A model generated the notes under the pieces. It was not told the origin of the DNA. It was given only the letters and a program-made list of their open reading frames with translations, and did not search any database. The position numbers and the translations under genes were made by a program. Positions 17,222-24,514 of a DNA stretch of 64,000 nucleotides are shown here, piece by piece. The DNA is from Natronobacterium texcoconense (GTDB lineage: Archaea; Halobacteriota; Halobacteria; Halobacteriales; Natrialbaceae): the NCBI RefSeq assembly GCF_900104065.1, contig NZ_FNLC01000001.1:744001-808000 (forward strand), read 5' to 3'. Position 1 is the stretch's first letter, and each line of letters starts with the position of its first letter.

Positions 17222-17992
17222 TCAAACGCCGTTTCGTTCGTCCAGAGCGACCGGTATCCCGTGGCTCGCCACCTCGCCGGCGAACGCCTGCGAGTCGGCC
17301 TCGAGGTCGGGGAACGTGTTGTAGTGGATCGGCACGACGAGCTCTGGCTCGAGTTCGACGGCGAGTTCGGCGGCGTCGTGGCGGTCCATCGTGAAATTCT
17401 GTGCGATCGAGGGCACGAACACCGAGACGTCGACCGGAAGGTCGGAGTGGGCGTCGATCACGTCCGAGTCGCCCGTCCAGAAACAGGAAATGTCGTCGAC
17501 GGTGAGGACGAACCCGCAGCCAAAGCCGTCGGGATGAATCGGATCGCCGTTGGAGGTGTTCGGTCCGTTGGGACGGTTGTACGCGGGGACGACGTGGACG
17601 TCGACGCCGGCGACGGTCAGTTCGTCGCCGTACTCGACCCGCCGGACGTCGTAGGGAAGTTCCTCGGGTTCGACGACGTCCCGTCCACCGTCGGTGATGC
17701 GTTCGGCCGACACCGCGTCGTAGACGACGACCGTCGCGTCCTCACTCGCGACGCGTTCGACGCCGTCGCTGTCGTAGTGATGGTCGTGCGTGATAACGAC
17801 GAGGTCGCCGTCCCGTGCGTCGTAGGGCTCCCCACTCGGATGTTGGGCGTCGCCGTACTGCTCCGTCCAGGTGCCATCGAGCGTCCCGTACCGCCCAGGA
17901 TCCGTGTAGACCACGGTACCGTCGGAGGCTTCGATGCGTGCAGTCGCGTAACCGAGCCACGAGACCGTCAACCCGTCGTGGGTGATCGTCAT
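17222..17992 (-). CDS. MBL-fold metallo-hydrolase (UlaG-like)
   Basis: This 256-residue metallo-beta-lactamase-fold hydrolase has the metal-binding stretch THDHHYDSDG (a variant of HxHxDH), the second conserved region SDVIDAHSDLPVDVSVF and a C-terminal VPIHYNTFPDL histidine motif. It belongs to the UlaG/YhfI-like L-ascorbate-6-phosphate lactonase superfamily; substrate unknown. The ATG at 17992 gives the usual start MTITHDGLTVSWLGYATARIE. Upstream in-frame codons run into the right end of the IS element, which was inserted about 24 bp upstream. Confidence 0.85.
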   Translation of the reverse strand: MTITHDGLTVSWLGYATARIEASDGTVVYTDPGRYGTLDGTWTEQYGDAQHPSGEPYDARDGDLVVITHDHHYDSDGVERVASEDATVVVYDAVSAERITDGGRDVVEPEELPYDVRRVEYGDELTVAGVDVHVVPAYNRPNGPNTSNGDPIHPDGFGCGFVLTVDDISCFWTGDSDVIDAHSDLPVDVSVFVPSIAQNFTMDRHDAAELAVELEPELVVPIHYNTFPDLEADSQAFAGEVASHGIPVALDERNGV

Positions 17993-18015
17993 ATACGGCT
18001 CAACCTGACCACGTT

Positions 18016-18150
18016 CTGACATCCTCCCACGGCTAAAGCCGTGGGGTTCCCCCACTGGGGGTTGAACCCACGGATACGGAGAGGTTCGCAGGTTCGTCGT
18101 CACGTGGGACGATGACCTGCGTTTCGGGCTGTGCCAGTACAGCCCCCGCC
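18016..18150 (-). ncRNA. Putative omega RNA at the right end of the IS
   Basis: TnpB nucleases are guided by an RNA (omega RNA) transcribed from the 3' end of tnpB through the IS right end, with the guide taken from the flanking host DNA. Here the tnpB 3' part and the right-end hairpin (about 18026-18045) form the scaffold, so the guide would be the minus-strand sequence below about 18016, beginning AACGTGGTCAGGTTGAGC. This is inference from family knowledge; no transcript is demonstrated. Confidence 0.35.
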
Positions 18151-19187
18151 TCGGACAGCGGTTTCGAGAACTTGCCCAAGGCTCGTTTGCCGATGTTCAG
18201 CGCACCGTTCTTGTCGGCGTTGTCGTCCAGCCCACACTCGGAACACTCAAAGCGTCCCTGCGTCTCTCGGACGCCCTTGCAGGCACAGCGGTTGCACGTC
18301 TTCGACGTGTCGTATTCTTTGACCAACTGCACGTTGATGCCTGCGTCGTGGGCTTTGTACTCGATGTAGTTGAGCAGGCAGGCGAACGGCATCTTGTGGG
18401 TCTTGTCGTTGACGTACCGCCCTTTGTCGTTGTCCTTGCGAATCCCGCCGAGGTCGCCCACAACGATGACCGCGTTCCGTTCTTCGGCATCCCCCACGAT
18501 TTGGCGAGCAATCTTGTGGAGGCGGTCGTCCACCTTCCGCGCTTCCGCGTCACCGATACGCTCGACCACCTGTTGTCCCTGTCGGGGTTTGGATTTCCCG
18601 ATGGACTTCCGCAGTTGCTTGTAGTGTTCTCGGATACGGCGCACTTCCTCGCCGTAGAAGGTGGTTTTGCGGTCGGAGAGGAACGCACAGGTGGCAACCC
18701 ACCGTGCGCCCATGTCGATAGCCAGTACGTCGTCGTACTCGTCTTGGACGGTCACAGACCGCTTGACGACGAGATGGACGTACCAGTCACCGTCATGACG
18801 CACCAATTCACTGTCCCGAATATCGCCTCCATGGATGAGTTGTTCGTCCTTGTGCGGAACGTGAGCGGGACACCAGATGGAGTTACCCCGTCCCCGTTCG
18901 GGGTCGTAGACAGGGACTTTGACCCACCACGACGAGAGAACCGTGTCTTCGTCGTGAGAAATGTTGAACACGTCGTTGCGGAGGACGACGGGTTGTTCGG
19001 TGTCGGGATTCGGGTCTTTCTGTCGCTGGACTTTCGACACTTGTTGTTTGGTCGCGGAGTAGAGGTCGGCGTCCCCGCCGTGAACCTCGGTCTGAAACGC
19101 CTCGTACTCACGGGCGAGTAGGTCAGCCTTCCTGTTGGTCAGCGAGTGGAGTTTGACCCGCACCGTGGTCGAGACGTTCCGTTGCAT
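18033..19187 (-). CDS. tnpB: TnpB, RNA-guided RuvC nuclease of IS605 family
   Basis: This 384-residue TnpB has an N-terminal wedge-like region, RuvC-I LAIDMGARWV (Asp158), a RuvC-II position IVVGDLGGIR (Gly244-Asp245), a C-terminal zinc finger CNRCACKG...FECSEC, and a last catalytic segment DDNADKNGALNI (Asp325). RuvC-II normally has EDL with a catalytic Glu; here the residue before DL is Gly. A second-site Glu, such as Glu276 in YIEYKA, may substitute, as proposed for some TnpB and Fanzor proteins. The stop codon lies inside the right-end hairpin. It probably biases the retention of the IS and guides cleavage at the empty site. Confidence 0.86.
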   Translation of the reverse strand: MQRNVSTTVRVKLHSLTNRKADLLAREYEAFQTEVHGGDADLYSATKQQVSKVQRQKDPNPDTEQPVVLRNDVFNISHDEDTVLSSWWVKVPVYDPERGRGNSIWCPAHVPHKDEQLIHGGDIRDSELVRHDGDWYVHLVVKRSVTVQDEYDDVLAIDMGARWVATCAFLSDRKTTFYGEEVRRIREHYKQLRKSIGKSKPRQGQQVVERIGDAEARKVDDRLHKIARQIVGDAEERNAVIVVGDLGGIRKDNDKGRYVNDKTHKMPFACLLNYIEYKAHDAGINVQLVKEYDTSKTCNRCACKGVRETQGRFECSECGLDDNADKNGALNIGKRALGKFSKPLSEAGAVLAQPETQVIVPRDDEPANLSVSVGSTPSGGTPRL

Positions 19188-19190
19188 AGT

Positions 19191-19580
19191 CTATTCACCT
19201 GCTTGGGCGTCGATGTACTCCTCGATGACTTCGCTGGATACGTCGCCCGCACTTGAGACGAAGTACGAGCGCGTCCACAGCGACGGCAAGCCGAAGTCAA
19301 ACTCGTCGCGGAGGTGGCGCGAGGAGTAGCCCTTGACCTGTTGCATTATTTTGTTCGGGGCGAGCGTCGGGTCGCCCGTGATGAACAAGTGTACGTGGTC
19401 GGGGCGAATCGCCAACTCCAGTATCTCTAACCCGAGTTCGTCGGCTTTCTCCTCGATGAGTTCTTCGAGACGGTCGCGTACCTCGCCCTCAAGCACCGCT
19501 TTCCGGTACTTCGGACACCAGATGAAGTGGTACTGGAGTTTGTGGACGTTGGTACGTTCCCTGTCGAACCCACGAGGCAT
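19191..19580 (-). CDS. tnpA: TnpA, IS200/IS605 Y1 transposase
   Basis: This HUH-superfamily tyrosine transposase excises and inserts the IS as single-stranded DNA. The 129-residue protein starts MPRGFDRERTN and has the YHFIWCPKYRK opening and the HUH motif in RPDHVHLFI. A C-terminal EVIEEYIDAQ provides the catalytic tyrosine. A GTG at 19604 would extend it by 8 residues; the ATG at 19580 is preferred because a TTTAGG element at about 19606-19611 sits 26-31 nt before it. It is complete, with no frameshift, so the element may be active. Confidence 0.9.
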   Translation of the reverse strand: MPRGFDRERTNVHKLQYHFIWCPKYRKAVLEGEVRDRLEELIEEKADELGLEILELAIRPDHVHLFITGDPTLAPNKIMQQVKGYSSRHLRDEFDFGLPSLWTRSYFVSSAGDVSSEVIEEYIDAQAGE

Positions 19581-19766
19581 CGTCGGTATATAGAAATCAC
19601 TCACCTAAAGATGTTACGCAGACATCTAATCCCAATCGTGGCTATGAGCGTGGAGAGATTCCCAGTTATCGGCTTCATCCCACCCCTGAAGAGGTGGGCT
19701 TTCGCCTCACTACCGCTGTAAAAAACGAGCGGTCAGCCTCGGTCCAGCCCTCGAGTCGGACGAGAG

Positions 19767-19774
19767 TTTATATA
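19767..19774 (+). promoter_or_regulatory. TATA box for the PLD-like protein
   Basis: TTTATATA lies 24-31 nt before the ATG at 19798, which fits a leaderless haloarchaeal transcript and supports that start. Confidence 0.6.
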
Positions 19775-19797
19775 TCGGGCAGCGGCCAGAGCCGTCG

Positions 19798-21597
19798 ATG
19801 AAGTGGCCTGCTGTCGCGCTGTTGGTCGTCCTCGCTCTGGGGACTGTCGTCAGCGGTGCGACCGCGGCTACCGGACCGACGCCGACGGTCGACCCACCGG
19901 GTGAACCAGCGACGTCACAGTCAGCGCCCTCGAGTGCACTCGAGTGTCCATACGAGGGTGTTCACGAGTCTACGGCTTCCACGAGAGCGGAACCGCCGCC
20001 GAACGACAATCGAACTGACGTGGCGATCGAAGCCGACGAACCGCGGATCGTCGAACTCTATCCGAACCCGACGACCTACCGGAACGTCGGCGAGTACGTC
20101 GTCCTCGAGACGCCCGCAGAAACCCGACTCGAGAACTGGACGATCACCGACGGACACACGACGGCGTCGTTCCCAAACGAGAGTGTCTCCGGACGCGTCG
20201 CAGTCAGTACGAACGCGAGCGCCACGCGGTCGCTGACCGACGATCCGGTGCTCGAACTCGAGGGAACTGTCCGTCTCGCCGTCGACGGTGATACGCTCGA
20301 ACTCCGAGACGGCGACGATACCGTCGACCGCGTTGCCTACGACGAGGCACCGGTCGCACAGCGATGGTATCGAACTGATTCGAACGCGGCCTCGAGCACA
20401 ACGCCGACGACGGACGTCGACGGCCGCTGGTGGCCCCGCGATGCGACCTGTCTCCCCGCCTCTGAGAGCGACACTGACGAGGCGACGGCGTTCGTCTTTC
20501 CGGACTCGCCCGAGGTTCCACGGGAGACGATCCGGAACGCCGACGACCGCCTCCTGCTTGCCGGCTACACGATCACCTCCGAATCAGTCGCCGAGGAACT
20601 GGTCGACGCAGCCGACCGCGGCGTCGACGTGGCCGTCCTCCTCGAGTCCGGACCCGTCGGGGGAACGCCACAGACGACCGAACCGGTCCTGAGGCAACTC
20701 GAGGACAGCGACGTGGACGTCCGCGCGATTGGCGGCGAAGGAGCACGCTACCGCTATCACCACCCCAAGTACGCCGTCGCCGACGACCACCTTCTCGTCA
20801 CGACCGAAAACTGGAAGCCCTCGGGGACGGGCGGCGAGTCCAGCCGTGGCTGGGGAATTCGACTCGAGGACGAACGACTCGCTGCGGATCTCGCGGCCGT
20901 CTTCCAGGCCGACTTCGAGGGATGGGACACCCAGTCCGGGGCCGAGTTCCGGCAGGAGACGTCGTTCGTCGAAGACGAAGAGTCGCCGCCGCGGTCGTTT
21001 CCCAGCGAACATCCGCCCGAGGCCGTTGCCCTCGAGTCGGCCGAACTCCTCGTTGCCCCCGACAACGCCGAGCGGCGATTGATCGAACTTGTCCGGAACG
21101 CAGACGACGAACTACTGGTCAAGCAGGCCAGTATCGCCGACGACACACAACTGCTCGAGGAGACCGTCGATGCGGCCCGCCGTGGCGTCGACGTCCGTAT
21201 CCTGCTCGACTCGACGTGGTACCACGAGGACGACAACGCTGCACTCGCGGACGACCTCGGACGAACGGCCCAAAGTGAAGACCTACCGCTCGAGGTGCGA
21301 CTCCTCGAGGACTCCGACCGGTTCGAGAAGATCCATGCGAAAGGCGTCGTCGTCGACCGCGAGGTCGCCGTCGTCGGTAGTGCCAACTGGAACGACAACG
21401 CCTTCGAGAACAACCGCGAGGTACTGATCGCGGCCCACGGCGAGGAGGCCGCCGGGTTCTACGCGGCGGTCTTCGAGGACGACTGGGCGGAAGAAGGGTG
21501 GACGCTGCCGCTCGAGTTGTCGGCGACCGTCGTCGTCGCGCTCGCGGGGGCAGCGGTCGTTGGATACCGATACGTTCGGTTCGGCGAGGAACACTGA
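19798..21597 (+). CDS. Secreted, membrane-anchored phospholipase D-like protein
   Basis: This 599-residue surface protein has an N-terminal Sec signal (residues 1-24) and a beta-rich domain at about 70-180 (IVELYPNPTTYRNVGEYVVLE) resembling a lamin-tail-like domain. Two phospholipase D HKD motifs follow: HPKYAVADD near residue 320 and HAKGVVVD near 511, the latter in a DRFEKIHAKGVVV stretch. A C-terminal transmembrane helix is followed by a short basic tail. The HKD pair forms the active site of phosphodiesterases or nucleases, so an extracellular phosphodiesterase or DNase activity is likely. It has no obvious partner genes. Confidence 0.85.
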   Translation: MKWPAVALLVVLALGTVVSGATAATGPTPTVDPPGEPATSQSAPSSALECPYEGVHESTASTRAEPPPNDNRTDVAIEADEPRIVELYPNPTTYRNVGEYVVLETPAETRLENWTITDGHTTASFPNESVSGRVAVSTNASATRSLTDDPVLELEGTVRLAVDGDTLELRDGDDTVDRVAYDEAPVAQRWYRTDSNAASSTTPTTDVDGRWWPRDATCLPASESDTDEATAFVFPDSPEVPRETIRNADDRLLLAGYTITSESVAEELVDAADRGVDVAVLLESGPVGGTPQTTEPVLRQLEDSDVDVRAIGGEGARYRYHHPKYAVADDHLLVTTENWKPSGTGGESSRGWGIRLEDERLAADLAAVFQADFEGWDTQSGAEFRQETSFVEDEESPPRSFPSEHPPEAVALESAELLVAPDNAERRLIELVRNADDELLVKQASIADDTQLLEETVDAARRGVDVRILLDSTWYHEDDNAALADDLGRTAQSEDLPLEVRLLEDSDRFEKIHAKGVVVDREVAVVGSANWNDNAFENNREVLIAAHGEEAAGFYAAVFEDDWAEEGWTLPLELSATVVVALAGAAVVGYRYVRFGEEH

Positions 21598-21614
21598 TGC
21601 GGAATCAGTTCCGG

Positions 21615-22058
21615 TTAGTGCTCGTCCTCGTGGTCGTCGAACGGGCGGAGCAGTCCTGGCCGGGCGAACAGAACGGCACCGTACATGGCGAAGAGGTACC
21701 CGAGAACCAGATTTCGATTGGGGCGTGCTCCGATTCCGTCGACACTGATCCAGATGACGCCGAGTCCGACTGCCAGAATCGTACAGCCAACGACTCTGTT
21801 GTGTCGAGAGAGCCACGAGAAAAACGGCAGTGCGAAGAGGATGATGACCCCAACGTCGAGAACTCGCTCGAGATCGATCAGGCGACCAGTAAGCAGACTG
21901 GAGACGATCAGCCATCCGACGACCACGAGTGCGATCCCTCGAACCTGTCGGTCGGACAACCTATCGTGGCCCACAAATGTGAAATAGGCAAGATGTTCAA
22001 TAGCTGTTTCGATGTGGTTCAGGTCTGCCAGCGATCGAGTCGGTCGATATCGATACAA
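21615..22058 (-). CDS. Four-helix membrane protein
   Basis: This 147-residue integral membrane protein has four predicted helices: about residues 41-59, 67-84, 88-105 and 117-132. The N-terminal half (1-38) is polar, and the C-terminus is rich in Asp/His (DDHEDEH). It is convergent with the PLD gene. No motif identifies it. Confidence 0.6.
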   Translation of the reverse strand: MYRYRPTRSLADLNHIETAIEHLAYFTFVGHDRLSDRQVRGIALVVVGWLIVSSLLTGRLIDLERVLDVGVIILFALPFFSWLSRHNRVVGCTILAVGLGVIWISVDGIGARPNRNLVLGYLFAMYGAVLFARPGLLRPFDDHEDEH

Positions 22059-22124
22059 CTCGATCTGCTACTAATATCGTGACGACTGTGAAGGATTCGT
22101 TCGAAAACGTATACGTATCGTAGC

Positions 22125-22559
22125 TCAGTCCGCGCGTCCGCCGATTTCGGCCTCGAGTCGCTCACAGCAGTCGCGTTCGGGGTCGAAACAGTCCGGACAC
22201 TCCTCGGGTCGGTCGATGATCGTATCCAGTCGTTCGGCGACCGTGTCGTCGATGACGCTCTCTAGAGCGCGGGCCTCCTCCCGAAACTCCTCGACCTCGA
22301 GGACGTTCGCGAGGAATCGCTCGATGATACAGTAGGTCTGCAAGGCGTCGTGGGCGCGCTCGAGCCCTTCGTCGGTCAGGCTCGCGCCCTTGTACTTCTC
22401 GTGTTCGACGAGGTCGCGATCCTCGAGTTTGCCGATCATTTCGTTGACGCTCGCTGGACTCACCTCGAGCAAGTCCGCGAGGGTGCCCGTCGAGGCTGGA
22501 CCGTCTTCGATGCGTTGAGCGAGATAGATCGCCTTGAGATACTGATCTGCGGTGTTCAT
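22125..22559 (-). CDS. DtxR/MntR-family metal-dependent regulator
   Basis: The 144-residue protein has the N-terminal winged helix of DtxR/MntR/SirR regulators (residues 1-70, TLADLLEVSPASVNEMIGKLEDRDLV) and a dimerisation/metal-binding domain (about 70-125). A C-terminal cysteine-rich CPDCFDPERDCCER segment (residues about 120-133) is added; DtxR proteins usually lack this, though it occurs in haloarchaea. Such proteins repress metal uptake genes when iron or manganese is sufficient. The Cys cluster may bind Fe or an Fe-S centre. It lies downstream of the ferritin-like gene on the same strand. Confidence 0.82.
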   Translation of the reverse strand: MNTADQYLKAIYLAQRIEDGPASTGTLADLLEVSPASVNEMIGKLEDRDLVEHEKYKGASLTDEGLERAHDALQTYCIIERFLANVLEVEEFREEARALESVIDDTVAERLDTIIDRPEECPDCFDPERDCCERLEAEIGGRAD

Positions 22560-22689
22560 CGCGTCCCTCCGTCAGTGAGATACGTCGTCGCAGTACGCCG
22601 GTGAACCTGCTCCCGGGAAACTGTACGCACGGACCGAGCACTGACTTCAGGGATGTGGCTGTCAGTCGCGACCGCCGTCGTGTCCCCGA

Positions 22690-23184
22690 TCATGCTATGT
22701 GCTCCATAATCTCGGTCACCTCTTCGACCCCTTCCTTCTCTTCCTCGCGAATCTCGTACAGCGTCTCGAGAAGCCGCTCGCGGTCGATCGCGAACTCGGC
22801 GTCGGAGGCCTCGACCGCCTCGATGAGGTCGTCGTAGAACTTGTAGGCGGTCTCTTCGTTCGCTAGCTGGTCGTAGAGGACGCCGTCGGTGTCCTCCGGC
22901 GGCCCGTACTGGGCGTCGACGAGGGCGTTTATCTCCTCGTAAGCGACCGTCTCGGCCTCGAGGTCGGCGATCAGTGCCTCGAGGCGCTCGCGGTGCTCGG
23001 CCGACTCTTCGCTGGCCTCGTCGAGCAGTTCACGTACCTCTTCGTCGACGTCCGTTCGCTCGTCGGGAGGGAGCGACTCGAGGTGGTGAGCGGCGCGTGA
23101 TTCGACGACCTCCTCCAGCACGACCCCGATCTGGAGCAATCGGGCGAGCTGGTGGTCGCTCGAGACGCGCTGTCCCAGACTCAT
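22690..23184 (-). CDS. Ferritin-like/rubrerythrin-type helical protein
   Basis: This 164-residue all-helical acidic protein has Glu/His patterns suggestive of a diiron four-helix bundle: VLEEVVESRAAHH, EESAEHRE, NEETAYKFYDDL and REEEKEGVEE. These resemble ExxH pairs of rubrerythrin-like or ferritin-like proteins. An iron-binding or storage role is plausible, consistent with the adjacent DtxR-type regulator and the suf operon just upstream. Without an alignment the diiron ligands are not certain. Confidence 0.6.
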   Translation of the reverse strand: MSLGQRVSSDHQLARLLQIGVVLEEVVESRAAHHLESLPPDERTDVDEEVRELLDEASEESAEHRERLEALIADLEAETVAYEEINALVDAQYGPPEDTDGVLYDQLANEETAYKFYDDLIEAVEASDAEFAIDRERLLETLYEIREEEKEGVEEVTEIMEHIA

Positions 23185-23295
23185 ATCACCACAAGAGGCC
23201 CGGGATCACTTAGTCATCCCGGAGTGCCATCGCGACTCGGTCGAGAGCGGTCGCTCGAGGGGCGTGAACCGAAGAAAACGATAGCGACGAAGGTG

Positions 23296-24513
23296 TTAGT
23301 CGCGCTTGCGAAGACGCGCCTCGATCAGTTCTTCGAGGTCCTCGCGCAGTTCGTCGACAGCGATTTCCTCGAGGACGGGCACGAAGAAGCCTTCGACGAG
23401 CATGTTCCGTGCGGAACGGGGGTCGATGCCACGGGAGGTCATGTACAGCAGGTCCTCCTGGTCGATCTGGCCGACCGTCGCCGAGTGGCTGGCCTCGGTG
23501 TCGTGGTTGTTGATGATCAGCTTCGGCGAGGCGTCGGCCTCGCTCTCGTCGGAGAGCATGAGGGTGTTCTCGCGCTGGTAGGAGCTGGTGTCCCAGGCGT
23601 CGCGGCCGACGTCCTGGACGCCCTCGTAGACCGATCGGGCGACGTCGTCGGTGACGCCGCGGGTCACGAGGTCGGCCGTGGTGTGTTCGGCGCGGTGCCA
23701 GACCTTCGCGTCTAAGTCGAAGTGCTGGTCGTTGTGGCCGTAGAAGGCCCCGACAATCTGGGTCTCGGAGGAGTCACCGTTGAGCTCCGTCGAGACGCCG
23801 GACTTCGTCAGTTGCGTGCCGAGGTTGACCTCGATCCAGTCGATCGTCGCGTACGTGTCGGCGTCGCCGCGCTTGAGCGAGAAGTTGTAGGCCTCCTCCG
23901 AGAGGTTCTGGAGGCTACCGTACTGTACCGAACTGTTCTCGCCGGCGACGACTTCGACGATCCCGCTGTAGTACTGTTCGTCCTGTTCGGCACCGGTCGA
24001 CTGCCGCTCGAGGATCGTGACCGAAGAGGACTCCTCGGTGACGACGAGCGTGTAGTTGAACAGCGAACGCGAGTTCTGCTCGGTCCGGATGGTGACGTCC
24101 TCGGCGTCGACGCCCTCGGGGACGTAGACGACGGTCCCGGTGCTAAACAGCGCCGTGGAAAGCGCCGTCAGGTAGTTTTCCTGGGGATCGACGACGGATC
24201 CGAACTGCTCTTTGATGAGGTCCTCGTGTTCCTGGACTGCTTCGCCCCATGGGAGGACGTCGACCTCGTCGGGGCCGACCTGATCCTTGTCTTCCGCGGC
24301 GTTCAGCGGGTCCACGAGCGACTCGTAGTCGAGGTCGTGGAGGTTCGTCCAGGACCGCCCAGGCGTCCGGATGACGTCGGGCATGTCCAGTTCCTCGAGT
24401 GCCTCGAGTGCCTCGAGGCGGGTCTCGAGGAGCCACTCCGGTTCGTCGAGACCCTCGCTGATTTCGCGGACCTGTTCTTCCGTCAGATTGGCGTGTACCT
24501 GCGTCGTGCTCAT
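23296..24513 (-). CDS. sufD: Fe-S cluster assembly protein SufD
   Basis: SufD is the scaffold partner of SufB in the SufBCD Fe-S assembly complex. The 405-residue protein begins MSTTQVHANLTEEQV and ends with the SufB/D C-terminal pattern ATVGQIDQEDLLYMTSRGIDPRSARNMLVEGFF. It contains the NSSVQYGSLQNLSEEA segment common to the SufB/D family. It is the last gene of the sufCBD order on the minus strand; its start lies 1 nt after the sufB stop, so translation is tightly coupled. Confidence 0.95.
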   Translation of the reverse strand: MSTTQVHANLTEEQVREISEGLDEPEWLLETRLEALEALEELDMPDVIRTPGRSWTNLHDLDYESLVDPLNAAEDKDQVGPDEVDVLPWGEAVQEHEDLIKEQFGSVVDPQENYLTALSTALFSTGTVVYVPEGVDAEDVTIRTEQNSRSLFNYTLVVTEESSSVTILERQSTGAEQDEQYYSGIVEVVAGENSSVQYGSLQNLSEEAYNFSLKRGDADTYATIDWIEVNLGTQLTKSGVSTELNGDSSETQIVGAFYGHNDQHFDLDAKVWHRAEHTTADLVTRGVTDDVARSVYEGVQDVGRDAWDTSSYQRENTLMLSDESEADASPKLIINNHDTEASHSATVGQIDQEDLLYMTSRGIDPRSARNMLVEGFFVPVLEEIAVDELREDLEELIEARLRKRD

Positions 24514-24514
24514 A

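Larger units (their letters stand above)
18016..19721 (-). mobile_element. Complete IS200/IS605-family insertion sequence (TnpA + TnpB)
   Basis: The element contains tnpA and tnpB in the same orientation, a 3-nt gap between them. The left end (high coordinate) has the hairpin CCCACC-CCTGAAGA-GGTGGG near 19680-19700 and ends about CTGTAA at 19716-19721. The right end has the hairpin CCCACGGCTAAAGCCGTGGG near 18026-18045, overlapping the tnpB stop. No terminal inverted or target duplication is expected for this family, which moves as single-stranded DNA. The boundaries are inferred from hairpin positions and could shift by several bases. Confidence 0.82.
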
